A stretch of DNA of 64,000 nucleotides from Paraburkholderia caledonica NBRC 102488 (GCF_000685095.1 NZ_BAYE01000002.1:558001-622000); one strand, 5' to 3'; counted from the stretch's first letter, positions 25,598 through 34,375 are shown. Translations and numbers: made by a program. Notes: generated by a model not told the origin, from the sequence alone.

Positions 25598-26909
25598 CAC
25601 GACGAATACCCTCCTGTTGTGGTTGCGCGGACTCGTCGTCTTGCGCGCCCGCATGTTCGATCGGAATGCCGCGTGTTTCACGGGTTGCCAGATAGATAAT
25701 CAGTACGCCGAGCACATCGCCGAGCAGCGTGTAGAAGAACATCCCTTTCGGCAACGCAACCTTGAAATAATCGAGCGAGGCCAGCACGATGAACGGCGCA
25801 ATGCCGCCGCCGATCACGCCAATGTTGTACATCAGTCCGACGCCGGTTGCGCGCACGTTCGATGGCAGATTTTCGGCCAGGATCGTCGGATAGATGCCGG
25901 ATGCGCCGACGATCCAGAAGCCCGACAGGAACGCGAACGTGCAGCCGAGCGCGATCGAGACCGGCGCGAGATTGACGAGCGCGAACACGCAACAGCAGCC
26001 GATCGCGAGCATCATCGCAATTGCATTCTTGCGGCCGACGCGTTCAGCGATAAAGCCGGAACAGAAGAACCCGCAGATCTGTCCGATCGCACCCGCGCTG
26101 GTGATCATGCTCACCGACGCCGGCGGCATATGCAATTCGCGCAGATACGTCGCAAGCAGACCCTGCAGTGGCCATGAGCCGAATTGCAGCAGGAATTGCA
26201 CGAGGCTCAGCACGAGCACGAGCTTGAGATGCTCGCGAAACAGCGTTGCGGCGGGCGATTTGCGCTTCGACACGAGACCTTTCTCGCGCGCCTTCAGCCA
26301 CACCGGCGATTCCGGCACGAAACGCCAGATATACAATCCTACGAGCAGGCCCGGAATGATCCCTGCAAAAAACAGCGGACGCCAGCCGAAGTGCGGATAG
26401 ATCAAACCGTAAAGCGTTGCCGCGAGCACGCTGCCAAAACCCCAGCCGGTGTCGAGAATGCCGATACCGATCGCGCGGTATTTCTCCGGCCAGACCTCGG
26501 CGATCATCGTCGAGCCGAGCGTAAGGATCGGTGCCATGCCGAAACCGAGCAACAGCCGGAACACGAACACCGCCGTGAAACTCCACGCGAGGCCGGTGAA
26601 CGCCGCGCCCGCCGTGAACCACACGAGCGCGATCAGCATTGGAATCTTGCGGCCGATACGATCGCTCAGATTGCCGAACAGCATGCCACCGAGCCAGCGC
26701 ACGCCGAAGGTCGCGAGAATCAGCAGCGACGCAGTGTGCAACGTGACATCGAAGGTTTTCGCGATGTCGATAAGCACGAAAGTGATCAGCAGAAAGTCGA
26801 CGGCGTCGAGCGCCCAAAGGCACCACGCGCCCGCGAGCGTCAGCCATTGTGCGCGATTGATTTCCTGATACCAGCGCCGCTTTGCGGGCGCCGTTGCCGG
26901 TTGGTTCAC
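25587..26909 (-). CDS. MFS transporter, sugar/aromatic-acid proton symporter type
   Basis: A 440-residue major facilitator with about twelve membrane helices. The inter-helix 2-3 motif is GNLSDRIGRKIPML and the helix 4-5 region has LLGFGMAPILTLGSTMIAE. It resembles the SHS/AAHS families (lactate, sialate and aromatic acid uptake), so the operon substrate is probably a carboxylic acid. A cytoplasmic loop near residues 205-225 separates the two halves. It begins 22 bp after the first CoA-transferase gene of the operon. Confidence 0.92.
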   Translation of the reverse strand: MNQPATAPAKRRWYQEINRAQWLTLAGAWCLWALDAVDFLLITFVLIDIAKTFDVTLHTASLLILATFGVRWLGGMLFGNLSDRIGRKIPMLIALVWFTAGAAFTGLAWSFTAVFVFRLLLGFGMAPILTLGSTMIAEVWPEKYRAIGIGILDTGWGFGSVLAATLYGLIYPHFGWRPLFFAGIIPGLLVGLYIWRFVPESPVWLKAREKGLVSKRKSPAATLFREHLKLVLVLSLVQFLLQFGSWPLQGLLATYLRELHMPPASVSMITSAGAIGQICGFFCSGFIAERVGRKNAIAMMLAIGCCCVFALVNLAPVSIALGCTFAFLSGFWIVGASGIYPTILAENLPSNVRATGVGLMYNIGVIGGGIAPFIVLASLDYFKVALPKGMFFYTLLGDVLGVLIIYLATRETRGIPIEHAGAQDDESAQPQQEGIRRDAW

Positions 26910-26931
26910 GTTTGTCTCCTTGATTTGTCTA

Positions 26932-28533
26932 TTAGTGGTTCAGCAACGCTTTGACTTTCGGGTGCATCGGCAACGGCTCGCTTTCGAGCCGCGCCTGCAA
27001 ACCGAGCGAGCGATCGGAAAAGACTTCGGCGGGCATCGTTTTCAAATCGGGCGACACGTCGATCTCGAACGGAATGCGGTCGAGCACATCTTTTTGCAGG
27101 TCGATACCCGGTGCGATTTCAATCAACGTCAAGCCATCGCTCGAGAGCGAAAAGACGGCCCGTTCGGTGACGTAGAGCACGGTCTGCCCACCTTCGCGCG
27201 CGTTTTTTGAACTGAACGAAATCTGCGCGAGTGACTCGACGAACTTCGAATGGCGCCCTTCGGCGACGATCCTCAATTCGCCGTTCTCGACCGCAACCTG
27301 CAGACCGCCCGCGGTAAACGAGCCGCCGAACACCATCTTTTTGGCGTTCTGGCTAATGTTGATGAAGCCGCCGACGCCGACCAGGCGATCGGCGAAACGC
27401 GTGATATTGACGTTACCGGTATGGTCGATTTCGACGCAGGACAGGAATGCGATGTCGATGCCACCGCCGTCATAGAAGTCGAATTGATACGGTTGATCGA
27501 CCATTGCCGCATAGTTGCGTGCCGCGCCCGCGTCGAGTCCGTTAGCAGGCGCGCCACCCGTCAGGCCCTGTTCGTTGGTCAGGGTGACGAGATCCAGAAC
27601 GTCTTCGCGCGCGGCGACCAGACCGATCCCCGTACACACGCCCGAGCCGATATTGCAGACGGCGCCGCGCCGCAATTCCAGCGCGGCGCGCCGCGCGATT
27701 ACGCCGCGTTCGTCGAGCGGTAGGTCAGGGAACGTGGCGAGCGGCGTCTTCAGTTCGCCAGCGAAGGAGGGGTCGTAAAAAGTCTGGTATGTCTGCATCT
27801 GGTTCGGCTCGACGACGACGAAATCCACCAGATTGCCGGGAATCTTTACGCTTTTCGCGGGCAGCATGCCCCGCTTCGCAAGCCGCTTGACCTGCACGAT
27901 TACCACGCCGCCGCAGCGCCGCACCGCTTGCGCCATCGACAGCATTTCGCCAAAGATTGCCTCGTGTTCGTGCGAAATGTTGCCGTCCTCGTCGGCAGTC
28001 GTGCCGCGCAGCAACGCCACATCAGGTCTGAACGACTTGTAGAACAGCCACTCGCGCCCGTCGCGTTCGAGCAGCTCGACCAGATCTTCAGTTGCAATCG
28101 AACTTTGTTTGCCGCCCTGATGACGCGGATCGACGAATGTATTCAACCCGACATGGGTTGTCAGACCCGGCCGCCCACCCGCGATTTCGCGGATCAGTTG
28201 CGATAGCACGCCCTGCGGCAACGTGTACGCCTCGATGCGATTGGCCATGGCCAGTTTCGCGATCGGCGGTGCGTCAACGATAGTCCCGCAAACCACGCGC
28301 TTGAGCAGCCCCTCATGCGCGAAGTGACTCGCACCCAGCTCATCGCCGCGATTACCGAGACCCACCGGGTGAATCGCCGTGATCTTGCGCGGTCCCCCCT
28401 CTTCCTTGAAGCGTCGCTCGATTGCTGCGAGCAGTGCCTCGGGCACCGCCATGCCGGAGCCGGAGCCCGTGATCAATACCGTGTCGCCATCGCCAATCAA
28501 TCGTGCGGCCTGATCCGCCGTACCCAGCTGCAT
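26932..28533 (-). CDS. fused acyl-CoA:acetate/3-ketoacid CoA-transferase (copy 2)
   Basis: A 533-residue paralogue of the enzyme at 18878-20494, with the same two-domain plan. It starts with a glycine-rich GSGSGMAVPE segment and carries the catalytic motif LTNEQGLTGGAP, with the probable nucleophilic glutamate at residue 321. It is the first gene of the minus-strand operon; its ATG at 28533 lies 20 bp from the paired IclR-type palindromes. It probably activates the imported acid with CoA. The two copies differ throughout, so they are old paralogues and not a recent duplication. Confidence 0.9.
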   Translation of the reverse strand: MQLGTADQAARLIGDGDTVLITGSGSGMAVPEALLAAIERRFKEEGGPRKITAIHPVGLGNRGDELGASHFAHEGLLKRVVCGTIVDAPPIAKLAMANRIEAYTLPQGVLSQLIREIAGGRPGLTTHVGLNTFVDPRHQGGKQSSIATEDLVELLERDGREWLFYKSFRPDVALLRGTTADEDGNISHEHEAIFGEMLSMAQAVRRCGGVVIVQVKRLAKRGMLPAKSVKIPGNLVDFVVVEPNQMQTYQTFYDPSFAGELKTPLATFPDLPLDERGVIARRAALELRRGAVCNIGSGVCTGIGLVAAREDVLDLVTLTNEQGLTGGAPANGLDAGAARNYAAMVDQPYQFDFYDGGGIDIAFLSCVEIDHTGNVNITRFADRLVGVGGFINISQNAKKMVFGGSFTAGGLQVAVENGELRIVAEGRHSKFVESLAQISFSSKNAREGGQTVLYVTERAVFSLSSDGLTLIEIAPGIDLQKDVLDRIPFEIDVSPDLKTMPAEVFSDRSLGLQARLESEPLPMHPKVKALLNH

Positions 28534-28553
28534 GCTCGTCTCCGCTCTAATGT

Positions 28554-28582
28554 TGGAAATGTTTTCCAGAAAATGTTTTCAG
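28554..28582. promoter_or_regulatory. paired IclR-type operator (operon side)
   Basis: TGGAAATGTTTTCCA (28554-28568) is a TGGAAA-N3-TTTCCA palindrome that differs from the published E. coli IclR consensus TGGAAATNATTTCCA by one base. A second, weaker site with the core GAAAATGTTTTC (28569-28580) follows, 13 bp centre to centre. The pair lies just upstream of the first CoA-transferase gene of the operon. Confidence 0.75.
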
Positions 28583-28693
28583 GTTACGACAGGGAATGGG
28601 ATTCGTCAACGTTTCGGCGCGTTTAGACCGGCGCAACGTTGTCCGGACAAACCCTGGCAAAAATCCGCTTGCCTTCCGGTCCGTAGACCACCC

Positions 28694-28699
28694 TATAAT
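28694..28699 (+). promoter_or_regulatory. -10 element of the porin promoter
   Basis: A consensus TATAAT lies 115 bp before the porin start. A poor -35 candidate (TTGCCT, 28669-28674) is 19 bp upstream, so the promoter may be weak or may need help. The IclR-type palindromes begin 4 bp downstream, where bound protein would block initiation. Confidence 0.55.
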
Positions 28700-28702
28700 T
28701 CT

Positions 28703-28730
28703 TGGAAATTTTTTCTGGAATAGTTTTCCA
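28703..28730. promoter_or_regulatory. paired IclR-type operator (porin side)
   Basis: TGGAATAGTTTTCCA (28716-28730) matches TGGAAA-N3-TTTCCA with one mismatch. An overlapping weaker site, TGGAAATTTTTTCTG, is at 28703-28717; the centres are 13 bp apart, the same spacing as in the pair on the operon side. It lies immediately downstream of the porin -10 element. Confidence 0.72.
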
Positions 28731-28813
28731 GTTTTTGGACGACGCTGAACCACACCTGCGTTTCCAGCCGGACACCTCACCTCGCGACAACCACAATCAG
28801 GAGTTGGAGAGAC

Positions 28814-30001
28814 ATGAAAAAGCACGCGATGACCGCTGCGTTGACGTTGCTGTGCGCCTCTTACGCACATGCGCAAAGCTCGGTGACGCTGTATGGGGTG
28901 ATCGACGAAGGACTGCAGTTCGTCAACAACAACAAGAACGTGGTGAATGGCCACAACGTCGGTGGGCGGCAATGGACGCTCGACTCGACGAATGGCATCA
29001 ACGGCAGCCGCTGGGGCCTGAGAGGATCGGAAGACCTGGGTGCGGGACTGGCCGCTATCTTCGCGCTGGAGTCGGGTGTGAACCTGAACAATGGCGCGCT
29101 CGGACAAGGCGGTGCGGAGTTCGGCCGGCAAGCCTTCGTTGGAATTTCTAGTGCGACGCTCGGCGCGATAACGCTCGGCCGTCAATACGACTCAATCTTC
29201 TGGTACGTGCAGCCCGTGACGACGCTTGGCTACCTCGGCAGCGCCGCCTTCGCTCACCCGGGCGACCTCGACAACACGAACAACTCCCTGCGTTTGAACA
29301 ATACGATCCGGTATGCCAGCGCCAACTATCGCGGCCTGACCTTCGGTGGAGAATTGAGCCTTGGGGGACAGGCGGGCAACATCACTGCCGGCAGCGGATA
29401 CAACGCGGGTGTCGCGTACACGAACGGCCCGCTCGCGCTCGGCGCAGCCTACGAGTACTTCAAGAATCCGACCGGCGCGACAGGCAGTACCGGCTTCTTC
29501 ACCGGAAATCCGAATGGCGCGACTCAGTTGAGCGGTGTGTTGAACAGCGGCTATGTGAGCGCGACGTCGTATCAGGTCATCGCCGCAGGCGCGACATACA
29601 GGATCGGCAACGCGATCATGAATATCGGCTACTCGAATGTCGAGTACGGGAACATTACGGCACTCCGGGGCAACAGCGCGAAGTTCAACACTGCTGAAGC
29701 GGGCATCAAATATCAGTTCACTCCAGCTTTCTCCGCTGGGCTTGGCTACACGTACACAAAGGGCAACGCGGTCGACAACGATACGGGCGGCACCGTCGGC
29801 AACCAGCACTTCAATCAGTTGGCGGCGCTTACGGATTATTTCGTGTCCAGACGGACCGACTTCTACGCGGAAGCGTCTGTTCAGAAGGCGTCCGGCGTAT
29901 CGTCGACCGGGGGCGCTGCGGTCGCGGACATCGGCAACCTGGGCGACTCATCGACGCCGCGCCAGGTCGTGGTCAGGCTTGCGATGCGGCATCGATTCTG
30001 A
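28814..30001 (+). CDS. Gram-negative porin, Burkholderia trimeric type
   Basis: A 395-residue outer-membrane porin. A 20-residue signal peptide ends in SYAHA before the QSSVTLYG start typical of beta-proteobacterial porins. Glycine- and aromatic-rich beta strands follow, and the protein closes with AMRHRF and a C-terminal phenylalanine for Bam-dependent insertion. The start at 28814 follows TTGGAGAG. It is divergent from the catabolic operon and shares the TGGAAA-type operators, so it probably admits the operon's substrate through the outer membrane. Confidence 0.95.
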   Translation: MKKHAMTAALTLLCASYAHAQSSVTLYGVIDEGLQFVNNNKNVVNGHNVGGRQWTLDSTNGINGSRWGLRGSEDLGAGLAAIFALESGVNLNNGALGQGGAEFGRQAFVGISSATLGAITLGRQYDSIFWYVQPVTTLGYLGSAAFAHPGDLDNTNNSLRLNNTIRYASANYRGLTFGGELSLGGQAGNITAGSGYNAGVAYTNGPLALGAAYEYFKNPTGATGSTGFFTGNPNGATQLSGVLNSGYVSATSYQVIAAGATYRIGNAIMNIGYSNVEYGNITALRGNSAKFNTAEAGIKYQFTPAFSAGLGYTYTKGNAVDNDTGGTVGNQHFNQLAALTDYFVSRRTDFYAEASVQKASGVSSTGGAAVADIGNLGDSSTPRQVVVRLAMRHRF

Positions 30002-30165
30002 TCATCGTCGGATGCGTACACCGTCGCGCCGTCGCTAGCCACCGCCTCGGAAAACCGCGACGATGATTCGGCTCACATCAGAGCAAACGATGCAGCGGCG
30101 CAGCGACTTCAGGGTGCTCCTGAGTTGCTGTCGTACATTGATTCCAGAATGTCTATCTCCATTGA

Positions 30166-31185
30166 ATGATGATGCAAACAATCGACCATGCTGGACAACG
30201 CAATCAAAGAGTTGGTCTTCGGTGGGGCATACTCGGCGCAGCCACGATTGCGGACTCAGTGATCATGCCCTCGATTCGGCGGATTGGCAGTCGCATCACC
30301 ATTGTCGCTAGCAGAGACATTGAAAAAGCCACGCTTCTTGCTCGTAAGCATGCGGTGAATCACGTGACTGCGAAGTATGAAGACGTCCTTTCGAATCCTG
30401 AGGTCGACGCAGTGTACATTCCGGTTCCGAACGCGTTGCATTTCCCGTGGACCATTGCAGCGCTCCAGGCTGGAAAACATGTTCTTTGCGAAAAACCGAT
30501 CTGCATGCATGCCTCGGAGGTACGACAGCTAACAGAAGAACGTGATCGCAGCGGCTTGATCTGCGCGGAGGCAATCATGATCGTCCATCACCCGCAGTGG
30601 GAGAGCGTTCGTCAGGCGATCTGCTCTGGTGAGATCGGTGATATTCGGCAAGTTGGAGGCGCCTTCACATACTTTCGTGCGGACCCTGCATCGATTCGCA
30701 ATAACCTGTCTCTTGGCGGTGGAAGCCTCCGGGATGTCGGCATGTACCCAATCGTGGGGACAGCATTCGCAACCGGGCGGGATCCAGTTGGAGCACAAGG
30801 AGATCTGAGCTTCAGTGCGACGTCAGGAACCGATATCGCCTCCGACTGTGTTATTGATTTCGGCGACTTCAGGCTTCGGTCGTTCTGTAGCACGCTGATG
30901 GGCCGGAGGCAGTCAATGCTCTTTCATGGAGAGAAAGGCTGGATCGAAATGACAGCACCATTCACCACAAATAACTACCACGACGCGAACGTGATAAAGC
31001 ATATCGATGGACACGATCAGCTACACGTTGAACACTACGGTAGAACGCAAGAACAGTATGAGCGGATGTTGCTTGATTTTGAAAAGTCCGTTGAGACTGG
31101 CGCACCAGTGGCCTATCCGCTGGAACGCTCGCTTACTGTTCAAACTCAGCTTGACGCTTTATTAAAATTTAAATCACACCAGTGA
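30166..31185 (+). CDS. Gfo/Idh/MocA-family oxidoreductase
   Basis: A 339-residue NAD(P)-dependent dehydrogenase. The N-terminal Rossmann fold has GILGAATIADSVI (from residue 21), a strand ending in ASRD, and the family lysine in LCEKPICMHASE. The C-terminal alpha/beta domain carries GGGSLRDVGMYPI. Family members oxidise or reduce sugars and inositols. Three consecutive ATG codons begin at 30166 and the true start is uncertain. Its base composition looks more AT-rich than the flanking operons and no partner gene is adjacent, so it may have been acquired separately. Confidence 0.88.
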   Translation: MMMQTIDHAGQRNQRVGLRWGILGAATIADSVIMPSIRRIGSRITIVASRDIEKATLLARKHAVNHVTAKYEDVLSNPEVDAVYIPVPNALHFPWTIAALQAGKHVLCEKPICMHASEVRQLTEERDRSGLICAEAIMIVHHPQWESVRQAICSGEIGDIRQVGGAFTYFRADPASIRNNLSLGGGSLRDVGMYPIVGTAFATGRDPVGAQGDLSFSATSGTDIASDCVIDFGDFRLRSFCSTLMGRRQSMLFHGEKGWIEMTAPFTTNNYHDANVIKHIDGHDQLHVEHYGRTQEQYERMLLDFEKSVETGAPVAYPLERSLTVQTQLDALLKFKSHQ

Positions 31186-31505
31186 TTGCCCTGATTGTGA
31201 AAACCTTTCCCGCCGCTCGTCTTTGAGAACGAGCGCGAGCCGACTATAGTCAACAAGACGACGTAATTTCGAAAGAGTTCGCTTACAGACCGAGCGGCCC
31301 GTCGCCCGTTAAGATAGGCAAGACCGAAATCCCCGCTAGTTATAACAAGGGTGTCGAGTCCCGCTTCGTAGGGAGCCATCTCAATCGGGCGGGCAATCGC
31401 AAGGCTCTCGCCATACTCAGCAGCGTAAGCCATCATCGTCCAGGAACGTTCAAACCCACGTCGCATTAGGAACTGGGCTGATTGGTAGGATTGTCGACGA
31501 TTCAC
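31146..31505 (-). CDS. hypothetical protein, doubtful
   Basis: A 119-codon frame on the minus strand whose last 13 codons overlap the end of the oxidoreductase gene. No domain is recognised. The middle (MAPYEAGLDTLVITSGDFGLAYLNG) has a protein-like mix of residues but the C-terminal part does not. No convincing ribosome-binding site was found. It may be a relic or chance; it is listed because no better gene occupies this stretch. Confidence 0.22.
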   Translation of the reverse strand: MNRRQSYQSAQFLMRRGFERSWTMMAYAAEYGESLAIARPIEMAPYEAGLDTLVITSGDFGLAYLNGRRAARSVSELFRNYVVLLTIVGSRSFSKTSGGKGFHNQGNHWCDLNFNKASS

Positions 31506-31592
31506 GCACCCATGTCGAACGGCCGCCCCTGGCCGTTCCCTGAAGATCCGGCCGTCAACTAGCCCAGCGGCGCGCTGGGCTCACAGCTTCGC

Positions 31593-32402
31593 TCAGTTCG
31601 ACGTCTTCGACGTTAGCGGTTCGAGCCCGGTCCCCTCAATCGCGGGAGCCGCGTCCGGCGTTGACAGAAAACGGATCAGGGCCGCTGCGCCCGCTGGATT
31701 TTTGGCATTGGTGGCGATGCCCCCGGAAAACACCGTGTACCTTTGGACCTCCGCGGGCAAATTGCCGACCACCGTCACCCCGTCCACCGGCAACAGTTCG
31801 ACGATCTGCTGAAATCCGATCTCCGCCTCGCCGTTCGCGACGACATTGGCGACCCGCTCGGATGGGATCATGCGGCTCTTGTTCGCCACCTGCTTCTCGA
31901 TACCGAGACGCCGGAATAGTTCGCTGCCGATATAGACGCCATTCGCGTCGTCCGGATAGACGATCGACTTCGCGGCGAGCAGCGTGCGCCGCAGTGCGTC
32001 AACCGAGCTGATATCCGGCTTCGGCGCCCCCTCGCGAGCCGCGATGCCAATTGCCGAGCGTGCGAAGTCCACCTTGCTGCCAGAGACGACCTTGCCAGCG
32101 TTGACCTGATCGTCGAGTGCATAGCCGACCACGATCAGCACGTCAGCCCATTCGCCGCGCGCGAGTCGCACAGGGATGGCATTCGCGGCCGTGCCCACCG
32201 CAGGCCCCCAGACAGTGACCAGCGTCTCGCCGGCCGCCTGCTCGAATTGTGGGCCCAGTGCGCGATAGGCTGACGCAAACGCGCCCGAAATCATCACCTT
32301 AACTTCATCTGCCGAGGCCGCGACGCTGCCCAACAATGCGCCCGTGACGCAGAATACGAGTACATGAACCCTCAGCTTGCGGCAAATCACGGCCCGCTCC
32401 AT
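31593..32402 (-). CDS. molybdate-type (ModA-like) periplasmic substrate-binding protein
   Basis: A 269-residue exported binding protein of the ModA or extracellular family-11 type. The signal peptide occupies residues 1-31, ending in ASA. The mature sequence starts DEVKVMISGAFASAYRALGPQFE and includes the typical NGEAEIGFQQIVELLPVDGV segment. The ATG at 32402 is preferred over a GTG nine codons upstream because it gives a better signal peptide. No permease or ATPase gene is adjacent, so it is an orphan. Many such orphans bind organic anions, not molybdate, so the substrate is open. Confidence 0.83.
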   Translation of the reverse strand: MERAVICRKLRVHVLVFCVTGALLGSVAASADEVKVMISGAFASAYRALGPQFEQAAGETLVTVWGPAVGTAANAIPVRLARGEWADVLIVVGYALDDQVNAGKVVSGSKVDFARSAIGIAAREGAPKPDISSVDALRRTLLAAKSIVYPDDANGVYIGSELFRRLGIEKQVANKSRMIPSERVANVVANGEAEIGFQQIVELLPVDGVTVVGNLPAEVQRYTVFSGGIATNAKNPAGAAALIRFLSTPDAAPAIEGTGLEPLTSKTSN

Positions 32403-32783
32403 GTCGATCGGATGACCCAGCCCAGACACGCATCAAGTCTGGACGCCAATCAGGATGTTAGCTAGCAGCGCGGCATCGCGCGCAGCACCGATGCCGCGCC
32501 AATTCGGCATCCAGGAATCGTTCCACAGCGTGGGCGCCATTTTCCATGTCCTGCGCCACGATAAGACCTATTCCTAGCCGATTATTCCGCACGAATGACG
32601 TATGATTACTATCAGGAGTGCATATTCTTCTTTTCAAGAACCGAACGATAACAACCGGTCACGCTGGACCGTTCGTTAGCAGAACGCAAATTCGAACACC
32701 ACCTCTATTGCTCGCACGACGCTGCCGCCCCTTCCTCGCGCGTCAATCCCGCTGCTACGCTCACTCTCACAAGGAAGAACATC
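32403..32783. other. intergenic region between divergent genes
   Basis: About 380 bp between the ModA-like gene and the protease gene. A TATGAT hexamer at 32601-32606 could serve as a -10 element for the protease, but no good -35 element accompanies it. An AAGGAAG stretch just before 32784 provides the protease ribosome-binding site. No protein or RNA gene was recognised. Confidence 0.4.
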
Positions 32784-33863
32784 ATGTGCAATCGCGACCG
32801 GCACGACCGGGTTCGTTCGATCTACTGCATTCTGCCTCCGCATATGCTGAAAGAAATCGCCAAAAATGGCACGCCTCAGCAGCGCGCGCTCGCCATTGAC
32901 ACGTTGGCGACCGACCACACCTTCCGGCAGATACGGTCCGTCCAGGCGGCGATGCTCGGGCCGAGCCGCCGTGCTTCAGTGCCGGCTGTGACGCCTATCC
33001 CTTCCGCACAGCGAAGCATTTACACGGCCAACAATACACAGACGCTGCCCGGCAATTTAGTACGATCAGAGGGCGGTCCGAAGTCTAACGATGAGAGCGT
33101 GGACGAGGCCTACGAGGGGCTTGGCGCGACGTTCGAGTTTTACCTGGAAATCTTCCACCGCAATTCAATCGACGATGCCGGCATGCCCCTGATCGGCACG
33201 GTGCATTTTGACAAGGAGTATGACAACGCCTTTTGGAACTCGCAACAGATGGTGTTCGGCGATGGCGACGGCATGTTGTTCAACCGCTTCACCATCGCGA
33301 TCGACGTGATCGGACACGAGCTCACGCACGGTGTCACAGAGCACACAGCAGGTCTCGCCTACTCAGGGCAACCGGGTGCGCTCAATGAATCCGTGTCAGA
33401 CGTATTCGGTTCGCTCATCAAGCAATACGCCCTGAAGCAGACGGCGGATAAGGCGGATTGGCTCATCGGGGCAGGACTGCTTGCTAGCGGCGTTAAGGGC
33501 GTCGCTCTGCGCTCCATGAAAGAGCCCGGAACCGCCTACGATGATCACGTGCTCGGCAAGGACCCTCAGCCGGCAGACATGACTCACTATGTCCACACGA
33601 TGCAAGACAATCAGGGAGTTCACATCAATTCTGGCATACCAAATCGGGCGTTCTGTCTGGCAGCGCTCAACATTGGCGGCTACGCGTGGCAAAAGGCGGG
33701 GCGCATCTGGTACGAAACCCTGAACGACTCGCACATCAAGCCAAATAGCAACTTCAAGACGTTTGCGAAACTCGCCGTCTCCAACGCCAATCGCCTGTAC
33801 GGTTCGAGCAGCGCCGAAGCGAACGCGGTTGACAATGCCTGGGAAACGGTTGGTGTATTGTAA
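32784..33863 (+). CDS. M4-family metalloprotease, protealysin type
   Basis: A 359-residue thermolysin-family protease without a signal peptide, as in protealysins. The zinc site is complete: HELTH at residues 178-182, the third ligand Glu202 in GALNESVSD, and the catalytic His280 in NQGVHINSG. The N-terminus is a short protealysin-type propeptide, with a CILPPHML motif near residues 15-22, and not the long FTP/PepSY propeptide of secreted M4 enzymes. Protealysins accumulate inside cells, and Serratia protealysin has been linked to actin cleavage and invasion. The next gene encodes a likely emfourin inhibitor. Confidence 0.93.
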   Translation: MCNRDRHDRVRSIYCILPPHMLKEIAKNGTPQQRALAIDTLATDHTFRQIRSVQAAMLGPSRRASVPAVTPIPSAQRSIYTANNTQTLPGNLVRSEGGPKSNDESVDEAYEGLGATFEFYLEIFHRNSIDDAGMPLIGTVHFDKEYDNAFWNSQQMVFGDGDGMLFNRFTIAIDVIGHELTHGVTEHTAGLAYSGQPGALNESVSDVFGSLIKQYALKQTADKADWLIGAGLLASGVKGVALRSMKEPGTAYDDHVLGKDPQPADMTHYVHTMQDNQGVHINSGIPNRAFCLAALNIGGYAWQKAGRIWYETLNDSHIKPNSNFKTFAKLAVSNANRLYGSSSAEANAVDNAWETVGVL

Positions 33864-33963
33864 GTTGAGTGACTGGCGTATGGTCCGTCTGCTTGCCGGG
33901 CTCATCTGCACGTGTCTTCTGACGTCTCCTTGTGCTTCCGATCCCCAGCAGGAGGAGCTGCCA

Positions 33964-34269
33964 ATGCGCGCTGAACTGACGATTGATGGGGGTGTCGGTT
34001 TTTTTCCCGGACTTGCCCGCCCTATCGCGCTCGACGAAAGCGATCTGTTGCCCGACGAGCGCGAGGAGTTTACGCGACTGGTTTCCGCAGCACGCGCTCT
34101 GCCGGGCACCGCGCCCGGAGCGGCTGTGAGAGCCGTGCCGGACGGGCGAACGTATCGCATCACCATCGCATCGGGAGACGGAAACTTCGAACTACGGTGC
34201 GCTGATGCTGCCGTTCCACCAGCGTTTTCGGCGCTAATGATGTTCATCAAACAGCATGGGCATCGTTGA
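33964..34269 (+). CDS. emfourin-like inhibitor of the M4 protease
   Basis: A 101-residue cytoplasmic protein. The ATG at 33964 is chosen because a strong CAGGAGGAG site precedes it. The N-terminal IDGGVGFFPGLARPIAL segment, an acidic helix (LLPDEREEFTRLVSAARAL) and the closing PPAFSALMMFIKQHGHR match the emfourin (M4in) plan, recognised from family knowledge. Emfourins are encoded directly after protealysin genes and inhibit the protease in the cell, forming an enzyme-inhibitor pair. An upstream in-frame ATG (33880) would add a hydrophobic N-terminus resembling an export signal, but lacks a good ribosome-binding site. Confidence 0.8.
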   Translation: MRAELTIDGGVGFFPGLARPIALDESDLLPDEREEFTRLVSAARALPGTAPGAAVRAVPDGRTYRITIASGDGNFELRCADAAVPPAFSALMMFIKQHGHR

Positions 34270-34354
34270 ACAGGCGGCGTGTGAGCCGAGTTCACTGTCG
34301 CCTCAACGCCACAGTCTTAGCGTTTGGTGGAAGCTTGTCGCGCGCCTTGCCCCC

Positions 34355-34375
34355 GCGTACGCGTACGCGTACGCG
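34355..34375. repeat. short tandem repeat (GCGTAC)3-GCG
   Basis: Three and a half exact copies of GCGTAC. No gene overlaps it. It lies in the decayed stretch between the emfourin-like gene and the IS remnant. Confidence 0.85.
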
